From assembly GCA_009869945.1 (NCBI GenBank), contig WIXG01000070.1, positions 186,001-250,000 of the forward strand: a stretch of 64,000 bases of DNA, read 5' to 3'. Shown one piece after another: positions 11,974-21,888 of this stretch (the stretch's first letter is position 1; each line of letters opens with the position of its first letter). The position numbers were made by a program, and so were the translations under genes. Source of the stretch: Mesaphorura yosii (taxonomy: Eukaryota > Arthropoda > Collembola > Poduromorpha > Tullbergiidae). The notes under the pieces are model-generated. The model made no database searches. It was not told the DNA's origin and was given only the letters and a program-made list of their open reading frames with translations.

Positions 11974-13273
11974 ATGGATCCCGAAGTGTTCCTCGAGATT
12001 TCCAACCAGGTCACCAAATTAAAAATGTACCCGTACTTTGATGTCGCTCACGCGGTGCTGTGCTGCCTTCATGTCAGAGAAGATCTTGGCCATGGTAAGA
12101 TCATGTTGAGATTCTGAAAGGTCACGGTCAGAGTTCTAAACTCCGTTAGCTTCTCTTTAGGTGGTGGTCTGACGTTCACTCGCAAGCATCCTCTGTCAAC
12201 TTGGATCTCATCGATGTTTGTAATTTACTCCGGCGGAATTCTGGCCAGTTTCTTCTTAGGTGAACCAGTTCTGGGACCTCTTAATTCTAACCAACATTTA
12301 GGAGTTTACACATTGGTTTGGTAAGATTTTGTATGCACACTCTGACTCTCTGAACGCTTTCACGGCTCATGTTCCCTTCGCAGGTATCTGATATTCTACT
12401 GCCCGTTTGATTTGGCTTACAAGATATCGAAGTTTTTACCAGTAAAATTGGCCTTTTCGATAATGAAGGAGATTTACAGGACAAAGAAAGTTTACGATGG
12501 CGTCACTCATGCGCTAAAGATCTATCCTAATGGCTACCTAATTGCAATTATCGTGGGAACTGTGAAAGGTAGCATAATGCAGGAATTGCCGAACTTAAGA
12601 ATGACTTCAACTTTGTGTTCTAGGAAATGGAGCCGGTTTTCTTAAAATGTATGAACGCCTTCTGCGAGGAGTCTGGACACCAAGTGCAATGGAAATTCTT
12701 CAGCCAACTTTGTAAGTAACTGAAATCCAGACATTCAAACTATGACTATCGATCAGTTGGGGTCAGAGCCTCAGTGAAATATTCTTACTTCCAGTCCCAC
12801 CAAAGCTTGCCTCGCTGCATCCGTTATCTTCTTACTGGACAAGAAAACAGACTTGGTCACTGCCCCACACTCTCTGCTCTACTTTGGAATTGTTGTGTTC
12901 TTCGTTTATTTCAAGGTATTTACCAGACTGCTGCCGTAATTCACCTCTGGTATCTTTAATACTAACTGCCAAATTGGCCAAATGCTTTCAGGTGTCATCA
13001 ATTTTATTGGGCATTCACGACCCATTTGCTCCGTTTGAAAACATATTTTGTGCCTTGTTCATGGGAGGCTTGGCCGATACAATTGCTCGTGCATTTGGAG
13101 GAAAGGCTGTAACAGATACAAATGGAGTGCCTCACGCATCTGCAACTTCATCGACCCCATCCTCTGGAAGTGGTGGAGATAAGATGAAGGAAGGCGCTAA
13201 AGGAGATGCCGGAGCCGGTGTTGGTGGAGCTGGCGCTGCATCCGGCGGGCAATCTGCAAAGAAGAAGGAATAG
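11974..13273 (+). CDS. TMEM38: Trimeric intracellular cation channel (TRIC)
   Basis: Six exons, 11974..12094, 12161..12320, 12384..12568, 12624..12711, 12795..12915 and 12992..13273, give 318 residues; vertebrate TRICs are about 290-300. TRIC channels form homotrimers in the ER or sarcoplasmic reticulum and carry K+ counter-current that supports Ca2+ release. Family segments in order are ASFFLGEPVLGP, YLIFYCPFDLAYK, KFLPVK, MKEIYRTKKVYDGV, IYPNGYLIAIIVGTVKG, GNGAGFLK, LLRGVWTPSAME, FPTKACLAASVIFLLDKKTD and LLGIHDPFAPFENIFCALF. Seven membrane segments are expected from the family. The C-terminal tail from about residue 266 is Gly/Ser/Ala-rich and ends in KKKE, a possible ER-retrieval-like basic end. 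The start ATG begins with MDPEVF, as expected from the family. The gene converges with the EndoU gene, and the two stop codons are only 273 bp apart. Confidence 0.93.
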
Positions 13274-13469
13274 GCAACGCGAGCGAGATTACGGCCACGA
13301 ATGAAATTATCGATAGCTTGTTGAGATCTAACTCACGCGTAAGGGTTGATCAATACTCAAAACGTACTGCTAGGTTAGAACCTTTCCTTAATTTTTAATT
13401 AAACGAAACGAAGCTAGTCGTTAAAAACCTCGCGTGGTGATGTGTACAAGTTGTATGTTATTTGAACTC

Positions 13470-13475
13470 AATAAA
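13470..13475 (+). promoter_or_regulatory. Polyadenylation signal of the TRIC gene
   Basis: AATAAA lies 197 bp after the TRIC stop and only 72 bp before the end of the convergent EndoU coding sequence, so the two 3'UTRs probably abut or overlap. Confidence 0.6.
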
Positions 13476-13546
13476 GACAAGACGATTCGTGAACTAAAAC
13501 AAAGGGCAGATTATTTACTCAAGTCATTGAGCATGTAATGGTTGAA

Positions 13547-14651
13547 TTAAATATCTGGATATCCACTGGCTATGTAACGCTTTCCACTTTTGGTGAAATA
13601 ATGAGTCTGAATGTTGATCTTCTGTCCATTCAATGTCACAGGGCAACTCTTCCCAGTTCGAGCATAAAAGCAAATTGTGTAAATGGCCAGTTCAAATTCC
13701 GGGCTTGTACCAACAAACATCGAGGTGACTGGTTTTAGAATACCGTTCCATTTGAAGTTGTGCTTCACAACTTGTCCTTTCTAAAATTTAATCAAGTTTC
13801 AGTGCGAGGCGAAGGATTTCGGAGAGAAGCACAATGTGACGCTGACTAACCTTTCCCAATGAAACCGACTTCATGTAGCCATTGTAATTCACACTGTTCG
13901 TTGCTTCTTGTTTAGCGAAGAAAATCCAGTTGTGAAACCCGGATACTTGCCCATTCTTCGTTTCCCCGAGAAAAATGTGTTCAAATCCCGACGAGCCAAG
14001 CGTTCGATTTTCTCTCGAGTACAGTCCGAACCAAATTTGTTGAATCGCCTCTCGGAAGGCTTTATTATTCAAGCGCGAGGTACTGGTTCGGCGAGGGTTA
14101 ATGAAGCCTTTGTGGATGAGAAACTGCTCAGCTTTTTGAATCACGATTGTTGAAAAGATGGCGTCTAGAAACTGTGACTCTTCTGTGGTCTCCGCTGGAG
14201 TCACGGACTCAGCAATTCCAACTTCCGGTATGTAGTTGTCTTGCAAAGGGAGGAGCTTCGCGATGGTGGGCTTCGTGAATGCTGCAGGTTGCACCGTGAG
14301 TAGCCTGCAAAAGACCCGTGAGCATGAGACTCCAGACAGACTCATTTGCAATTGCTGCATGATTAATTTGATAAACGTACGGTTGTGGTGCATTGTCTCT
14401 TCCACGGGCCGTTGTGTAACCCTGAAGATTCACAGTGACAAGGTTCGCGACGTTGTTCGTGTCCGCCGCCAGGAGCGCCTCCGAGATTGTGGCCAGCTCA
14501 TTGTCCGTCACCGCGTCTGGAAATTGAGACAAATGCACTTATCGAGCAATATTTCTTCTATTCACGGATTATTACCTTTGGAATCTACATTTGGGATTTT
14601 TATGAGCAATAATGAACAGATAATTGCTAATAGCGGGAGAAACAGTTCCAT
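13547..14651 (-). CDS. ENDOU: Secreted EndoU (XendoU/placental protein 11) endoribonuclease
   Basis: Four exons, 14576..14651, 14381..14516, 13851..14304 and 13547..13780, give 299 residues. The first exon encodes a signal peptide (MELFLPLLAIICSLLIKIPN). The rest is a single EndoU domain. The domain begins with TDNELATISEALLAADTNN and carries the family signatures GFEHIFLGE (His180), VSGFHNWIFF (His195) and ILKPVTSMFVGTSPEFE (Lys238). The spacing of these three matches the His-His-Lys catalytic site of XendoU. The family cuts RNA at uridylates, using Mn2+ or Ca2+. No N-terminal somatomedin-B domains are present, unlike vertebrate ENDOU. The signal peptide indicates secretion or endomembrane localisation; arthropod members have been tied to neuronal and immune roles. 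All four exons splice in phase. The 3' end is convergent with the TRIC gene. Confidence 0.92.
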
Positions 14652-15020
14652 TACGATTTTATTTTCAACCAGACGTACGGGAAATTGGAGGAACGGTTCC
14701 AGAATCAGGAAAATTACTAAAATTTTAACCACGTTCTAATTTCTAATCACATAACGAATTAACATTAATTAAGCGAGTCGATTATTGTTAGCCACAACGA
14801 GGTTCAAATGTATTACATGAGCATTAGTGGACTGACCATGCTTGAAGGTTACTTAATTAAAAGCATGTGGAAGACGAGTTGAAGAGGATGAGATGAAATC
14901 TTGTGCATCCTTTCTTTTTTGCTAACTCTACGTAGCATTTGACGTAACTTAAATCAATCGTCAAGAAGTGTGGTATCACAGTCAAATAGCATGAGGCAAA
15001 GTAGTGTAGTCGTAATGGAA
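14652..15020. other. Intergenic between EndoU and GMC gene A
   Basis: About 370 bp holding the EndoU promoter and the 3'UTR of GMC gene A. Nothing else was recognised. Confidence 0.5.
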
Positions 15021-17657
15021 TTACACTACTTGCGAATAATAGCAAGTACTATCACTAATCCCAGGTTTGAAAACAGACTCAAATTTGTCACATATCGAGA
15101 ACTGTTGTGACCAAAATTCACGAATGAAGTCTGACGCTTTTTCTCCAATCATGATTGCCGGTCCGTTTGTGTTTGCATTCACAATCGCTGGCATGATTGA
15201 TGCGTCTGCCACCCGGAGACCGTGAACACCTTTAACTCTGAAAAAGACAAAGGTGTAAAAAAAAATAATGTAAAGAAATTAGCGCATTGGATGAAGTTAT
15301 ACCTTAATTGTGGGTCGACAATTGTTCTCGGATCTGACAATTTTCCCATTCGACACGTTCCGGCGGGATGAAACATTGTCGTTCCGAGATGTCTGATGTA
15401 GCACTCAAAGTATGCGTTGGATTTGAACTTTAAGTGCTTGCAAGGTGGAAGAGGCACATTAGACAATCTGGCGTTGAGTTTCTTGAAGGCACTTGTCTCT
15501 TCTACCAGTTTGACGATGAGCTGCATTGCTAAAACGAAAAGAGTTATATTTCAGCCGCGCCCCGAGTATGTGTTCATTAGCTTTTAAGCTAAACGTTCGA
15601 AATTCAAGATGCATACATTCGATAAGAGCCTTTATGTCGTCTGGGTGCTCCAGGTAATGCGGGTCGATAATTGGTGGTGTTAATGGATCTTTGTCTCTAA
15701 GCCTAATTTCGCCAACACTGTAAACAGTAAACCACTCATTTAGTACAGATCTTCAGATCTACGATGGTCATCGCCGAACGTGTTTCCTACCTTTTCGGCC
15801 TTACAAGCGATGCTGAAAACGTTAGCGCATCCTTCCCAATTGATTCCCTTAAAAATTCTTCCAAACTTGTCTCATTATATCCAAATGCTTGAGACAGGTA
15901 TGCGTGCATGTTTTCAGAGATTCCCAAACCGAATAGATAAAGCTGAATATTAGGCCAATCAAGTCCGGTCTTTTTCACATCGGATGTGGACAATAAAATC
16001 TGACCTTCCACAGCGATGGGACGAGTCAGAGGGCCTGTGTTAGCGAAGAGCGGCGTTTAATGGTGCAAAATGTTTGTGAGAAGTGAACCGACAAAATCAT
16101 CAGCTCACCTTTGCCATGAAACAAGTAATCTGTCAACACTGACACTCCGAAGTCCCGTTCGGGAACAAATGAAAGCTGTTTGTCGATTAGAATATTGAGC
16201 AGAATAACGGCTAAGTGATCCTGTAGATTGCGCCCAACCGGGAGGTCTACTCTTGGTTTAATCTGAAATGTTAGCGACATTGACTAGATTTATATCAATG
16301 CCATGATCTCCAACTTGTTGAGCATAACGCGGATCTTACTCCAATTGACTTTAAATGATTCGCCGGTCCGATTCCGGACAGCATCAATAGCATCGGCGAA
16401 TCAATTGCCCCGGCACTGACGACAATTTCGCGATTTGACCATGCAAATTTCTTCATTCCATGCTGGAGATACCATACGCCAACTGCTCTATTCTTCTTGT
16501 CCAGTTTTATCTAAGGGCGATAGTGCTAGCTATAAGGGTGATTGTGAGGCGACAACAAAATGCTTACTTTGATGGCTTGAGAGTATTTAGAAATCTGCAA
16601 GTTTCTTCGCCAATAAAACTTTTCAAGAAAAGCATTGAAAGCCGAAAACCGCTTCCCTTTGCTTTGGGTTACATCAAACGAGCTGAATCCTAGAAATAAA
16701 ATTAAAATGTCTAACTGTCTAGTCTAGTAGCTTTAAAACCGACCTCCATTATCACAAGATACCTGATGATTGGTCCAAATTAAAATCAATTTCTTCGTAG
16801 CCAATTTCCCTGGATGCGTTTCCAAAGTGTTGGTACAAGCGAGTCGTCGGCAGACTTTCTAAGTTCAAGTATCCGTACGATGATCGCGGCTTTCCTGTGG
16901 CATGCACAATGAATTCTGTAAAAATGCGAGGGCTACCAGTTATCACACAGACACTTACCAATCCTTGTATGACTTCCGCTGTGTGTCAGGGACCTTTCGT
17001 AACTGGACAGGACATTTTCATACTTCCAGTTGGGATCTCTTGTCAGATTCGCCCAGTTGTCAAAATCCAGTGGATGTCCTCTCATGTACAACATAAAGTT
17101 TAAATTGCTCGTTCCTCCGAGCATCTTTCCTCTCGGCCATTTTGCAACCTATCACATAAATGAGTTGTATAATAATTATAATTAGTGAATGAGAATGAAT
17201 GCCTCAAACTAAGGACTGGTACATGATTACCTGATTCTCGGACAGTAGCAACGCATTTTTCTGCGATGTCGTTTGATGAAGCCAGTCAAGTTCTTTCAAG
17301 TGTAAAAGCTCTGTTGTAAATCCCGGTACGGAATTAACAATTGGCAAAGGAGCACCACCAGCCTCCAACAGCAGAACTTTACTGTTCTTGGTCAATCGAT
17401 TCGCTAACACCGAACCGGCGGATCCAGCACCAACTACCACGTTATCAAAATCAGGAAATGAAAATTGCCGTTTATTGCGCATAATAAATAGCAGACGCTA
17501 AGAAAAACTTACCAACAATGAAATCGAAGACTTGATTGTGGTGATCTTCTTGCACCAAGTAATCGTAGCAGTAGTCAATCCAGCTGAGAACTGATACCAG
17601 AATCGGAAAAGTGGTGAACCCAATGAACAGGAGCAATCGTGGAATAATCAGTTGCAT
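15021..17657 (-). CDS. GMC oxidoreductase A (glucose dehydrogenase-like, FAD-dependent)
   Basis: Eleven exons: 17513..17657, 17231..17433, 16959..17148, 16763..16915, 16568..16689, 16340..16510, 16109..16262, 15791..16034, 15617..15717, 15303..15528, 15021..15237. They splice in frame to 641 residues, the usual GMC length. The N-terminus has a hydrophobic segment (about residues 5-25) acting as signal peptide or membrane anchor. The FAD ADP-binding motif VGAGSAG follows at residues 49-55, with LLLEAGG downstream. GMC signatures [18 protein letters not shown] and [18 protein letters not shown] are present. The active-site pair is His548 ([10 protein letters not shown]) and Asn594 ([13 protein letters not shown]), the common His/Asn arrangement. 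These flavoenzymes oxidise alcohols, sugars or ecdysteroids; the substrate here is not predictable. Genes B and C are tandem paralogues on the same strand with six identical exon lengths (171, 154, 244, 101, 226, 217). Confidence 0.92.
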
Positions 17658-17952
17658 TTTCTATCGGAGAATCCGGCTGAAGAGTTCAACTCTCTCAACA
17701 TCCACCGAGTTCCCGGCTCGTTTCTCAAACTGTGTTACTTTGTTAGCTTGATCAGAGTTTTCAGTAAGCGTCTTTGGTAAGAAATGCGTCCAAATTCGCA
17801 ACTAAGTTTGCGAGCCCAAAGTGAACTTTTATTATCGGCCACTATGAAGTACAGTATCAAGATTAAATCAGTTCTGAGTAAAAGAATTTTGGCGCTTGAA
17901 TGTCTCCTTTTACGCTGTAGAAGTAATGATCAGCTTTGTCGCAGGTCAAAAA

Positions 17953-18190
17953 TTATTCAGACCAATATTCGCGAATCATATCAGCTGCCTTTTCACCAAT
18001 CAGTATTGCAGGTGCATTCGTGTTCGCATTGATAATGACGGGCATGATTGAAGCGTCAGCCACGCGGAGACCCAAATTGGACTGGACACGACCACCGCGA
18101 CGCACAAAAATGAGAAGCTCGTCGTAACTACTGCTTTGATTAATAGGAGTTCGATTGTGATCACAATTTTGGCAAAGCGAGACCCTTTTT
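17953..18190 (-). pseudogene. Orphan GMC oxidoreductase terminal exon (relic or alternative exon)
   Basis: On the minus strand this stretch encodes a GMC C-terminus, [12 protein letters not shown] followed by [17 protein letters not shown] and a short end REYWSE with stop at 17953-17955. The frame stays open upstream to about 18190, where a possible acceptor (TGACAG) starts an exon with one extra nucleotide. That phase matches the last intron of gene B, whose own terminal exon lies 186 bp upstream. No other GMC exon surrounds it, so it is either a relic of a lost fourth copy or an alternative last exon of gene B. The C-terminal tail shared by A, B and C is missing. The homology to GMC exon 11 is clear; the functional status is unknown. 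Confidence 0.7.
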
Positions 18191-18356
18191 TTTAACCTGT
18201 CATATTGTTAAGTGAAAATCACAACTGAATTGAGCAATTAAAGGCAGACTTGTGGTCATTAGCATGCAGGTCAATCATTCGATACAGAGCTTGTTATCAA
18301 TTTCGCCGGTTCAGGGTCAAGACACTCTGCCCGCGTGAATATGTGGTAGGGTCATT

Positions 18357-18362
18357 TTTATT
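18357..18362 (-). promoter_or_regulatory. Possible polyadenylation signal of GMC gene B
   Basis: Plus-strand TTTATT is AATAAA on the coding strand, 13 bp past the gene B stop codon. If used, transcripts would end before the downstream orphan exon. Confidence 0.45.
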
Positions 18363-18375
18363 CAGAAATCAGAAT

Positions 18376-21163
18376 CTACACTAACTTTGAGTATTGACAG
18401 GTTTTAGTGCAATGTCTCTTGTTAAAAATAAACTCAAACTTATCACAGACTAAGAACTGTCGCGACCAATGCTCACGAATGAAGGAGGATGCTTTGTCGC
18501 CGATCATCATCGTGGGTGCATGCGTATTTCCGTTTACAAGTTCAGGCATAATTGACGCGTCGACCACTCGGAGTCCATGTACACCTTTCACTCTGAAAAA
18601 TGCAAGTTGTAGCAGCAATTAAGAACAGTAGCATGACTGACCCAGGCTGATGGCTGATGGTCTTAGGCCTTACCTTAATCTCGTGTCCACCACGGTCCTG
18701 GGATCAGACAATTTTCCCATTCGGCAAGTTCCCGTTGGATGATAAATGGTTTGCACCATTTGCCTGGCGTAACATTCGAAATATTCGTCAGATTTGAATT
18801 TGAGGTGCTTACACGGAGGAAATGGAATGTTGGCCAGTCGTGCGTTGAGTCTTTTGTAAGATCTTGTTTTCTCTACAAGCTTGACAATGAATTGGAGTCC
18901 TGGAAAGGTTTCGAGCGCGTTTATAATTTTCACAACCGGTTCCGGCTGCGGGTAACACGGTAAGATAGTTGGATCTTTATACTACCTTCAACTAGTGTTT
19001 TAACGTCGTCTGGATGCTCCAAGTAGTGCGGATCGATCAGTGGTTTTGTTGCGGGGTTTTTATCCTTTAGTAAGATCTCACCAACACTATAATAAGAGAG
19101 ACCTTTCATAGCAGTGTTGCAAATTACGACTTCGGGCGTATGACTTTCTTACCTTTTGGGACGCACAAGGTTGACAGTGAACGCTAGCCCATCTTTGCCG
19201 ATTGATGGGGTAAGGAATTCACTCATAACAGATACGTTATGACCAAAACCTAAATGGAACTCTTGTGCCATATTTTCGTAAATGCCAAGTGCCAGAGCAA
19301 ATATCTGAAGATCTGGCCAGTCAAGCCCTTCTTTCCTCATCCGTGAAGTTCCGATGTGTGCCTGGGCCATGGCAGCGTTCGGGCACGTCATCACACCTGT
19401 TCAGTTAGCCAGGCATCATAAAATGCCAGTCTCTGTTCATTTGTTTTATGTACTGTGCCCGTGCACTCACCGAAACCACGAAAGAGATAGTCCGTGAGTA
19501 CGGAAACTCCAAAATCTCGCTCCGGGATAAACGAGATTGGTGTGTCGATGAGGATATTTAGGAGAAGTACGAGTAAATGATCCTTCAAATTACGTCCAAC
19601 CGGAAGGTCAACTTTCGGATTAATCTATAGAGGTGCACAAGTGCAAGTGTGTGATAATTGAGGTTAAGAGCGCGTACGACCAGTGACGGCGCAAGGAATT
19701 TTTTGATGGTAGGCAAGATCACGAATTTCTTTGATTTGACCCAGTTAGCCTGCTTTCCATGAAAATGCTATCTTATCTAGTGCTTGACACAAAAATTTAT
19801 GGAAGGCAGCTGCCTACCTCTGCCTACTGCTGACGCCGCCACTGCGTACGACAGTACGACGAAGTAATAAAAGGAAGCATCATACCCCGACTGACTGAAG
19901 ATGTTTCTTGGGTCCAATACCGGATAACATAAGCAATTTCGGTGAATCGATTGATCCAGCACTGACGATGATTTCTCGGCTTGCCCGCGCAAATTTTTTT
20001 ATGCCGTGTTGTAGGTACCAAACACCAATGGCTCGTTTCTTCCTGTCCAGTTTGATCTAGACAGCCGGAGAGAACAGATTAGTTTCGTCTTAGAAGTCTC
20101 AGTAAAAGCGGCGACTCTTTTCTTTTGGCATACTTTTGTAACTTGCGAGTATCTCGAAATGTGCAAATCCCTTCTATTTAGAATTGGTTTCACGAAAGCA
20201 GCAAACGTTGACTGTCGTTCCCCTTTGAGCTGCGTAACCTCAATTTTGCCGAAGCCGGGCCGCTGTGGTCCATTCAAGTCGACTTCCTCATAACCCAATT
20301 CCTTTCCGGCGTCTATGAAGTGCTCGTATGTTGGTGCCCACGCGCGATTCTCCACATTCTGGAATCCATACGCGGCCGGCGCGTAATGCTTTTCTGTGGA
20401 TTGTGGAATCGTAGTAGGTTATTTCTATTTGTCCTTTAATCACCCTTTGCTTACATTTTTTACGATCTGTACTTACTGTTTTCAGTAAAGGTTCCCTTAT
20501 AATTTATATGGCTGTTGAAGTAAGGAAGAACGTTCTTGTAGTTCCATTCCGGGTCGCCGGTCAGGTTGGCCCAGTTATCGTAGTCCAACGGGTTTCCTCT
20601 AACATACATCATGTAATTCAAGTTACTCGATCCTCCAAGAGCCTTCCCTCTTGGCCACTTCGAAACCTGAATTTACAGTTCGCGGCTGCGTTATGACAGA
20701 TTCACTCAAACGTTGAAGTTAGTAAGCTACCTTATTCGCATTGAGCAAGGCATTCTTCTGCGGGACAGTCTCATGCAGCCAGTCAGTTTCTTGGAAATGG
20801 AGCAGGTACAGCGACAATCCTGGAACTGAATGAAGAAAGATCGGATCTCCGCCAGCTTCCAGAAGAAGGACTTTATTGTTCTTGGAAAGTCGATTGGCTA
20901 CAATGGCTCCGGCGGACCCTGCACCTACTACAAGGCGCGAAACATCGAAATAAGAGCAAGCGTTGAGATTGAGAGCGAAAACATGCTGGTACAATAAAAT
21001 GCGGCGACAGAGCACGGCACATACCGACTATGTAGTCGAATACTTCATTGTGACGATCCAGCTGAGTAAAATAATCGCTGTAGTAATTGACCCCAGCCAT
21101 CAGCGAAACCAGAATCGGAAGTGGAGCCAGGGACGCAAGAACGATTCGCTCAACAAATCCCAT
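18376..21163 (-). CDS. GMC oxidoreductase B (His replaces catalytic Asn)
   Basis: Ten exons: 21025..21163, 20731..20927, 20477..20666, 20134..20393, 19886..20056, 19471..19624, 19153..19396, 18986..19086, 18674..18899, 18376..18592. They give 632 residues. The N-terminus is a hydrophobic anchor or signal ([20 protein letters not shown]), followed by VGAGSAG and [25 protein letters not shown] and [18 protein letters not shown] are the GMC signatures. The first active-site residue is His539 ([10 protein letters not shown]). The second position reads [14 protein letters not shown], so His585 (codon 18520-18522) stands where A, C and most relatives have Asn. A His/His pair is known in glucose oxidase, so the enzyme may still be active with altered chemistry. 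Exon 4 is 260 nt, exactly the sum of exons 4 and 5 of gene C (138+122), so one intron is absent here. The start is the ATG at 21163; the frame is open slightly further but has no earlier ATG. Confidence 0.92.
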
Positions 21164-21888
21164 TTCTGCTGTTGAGAACTTTGTGAGACTCACTTATCGC
21201 TTCACTTGTTCTTTATGGTGCGGTAACAGGCATAATTAATAATGGAGCTATAATTGGAGATGCTCGGAGCACTCTATTTCTTATCTTTGGAGCCGCTGCG
21301 GAATGAAACGTGGCCACGAGATGAATGAGTAACTGGGGTCTGACTAGTTGACTGATAGATTTGCTTTTCAGCCCACCTGTTCAAGCGCTGAACTCTGAAC
21401 ATCATTATTAGCTTGATCGTGGTGGACTTCGAGCTTCGACATTTTAACTTCTTAACTTCGTGTATTTGAGTCGAGTCGAGCAACTTCGAGTAACACGTAT
21501 TCGCATTTTAAACAACTTGTATATCGTTATCTGTCCAATATGAAGGCTGTGCACATTGCACAAACTCAGTCTACACCAACGGCAAGCTCCAGTCAGGCCC
21601 GGCAAGTTTTTATGCAATCCACATCGAGCTCCTGTATTACATAACAAAGGCGATAAAAAGTGGAACCTGTGATTAAATGCACACAGATTCGAACATGCGC
21701 ATGAAAATTGGGTCGAAAACATAAGTTTTACATGATATGGTTATGATTCACTTTCTATTCAGACCTTTATTCGGTTTAGCTCAGCATGCAGAATTACGAA
21801 ACGTTTAGCAAGATGTATTAAAGATTTAGGAGATAAGTGCTATAAAATGATTTTATCTTGGAATTTAGTCTAACAAAAGACGCATTGA
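21164..21888. other. Intergenic between GMC genes B and C
   Basis: About 725 bp. TTTATT at 21766-21771 gives a reverse-strand AATAAA 117 bp past the gene C stop. The rest should hold the gene B promoter. No other exon was found. Confidence 0.55.
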
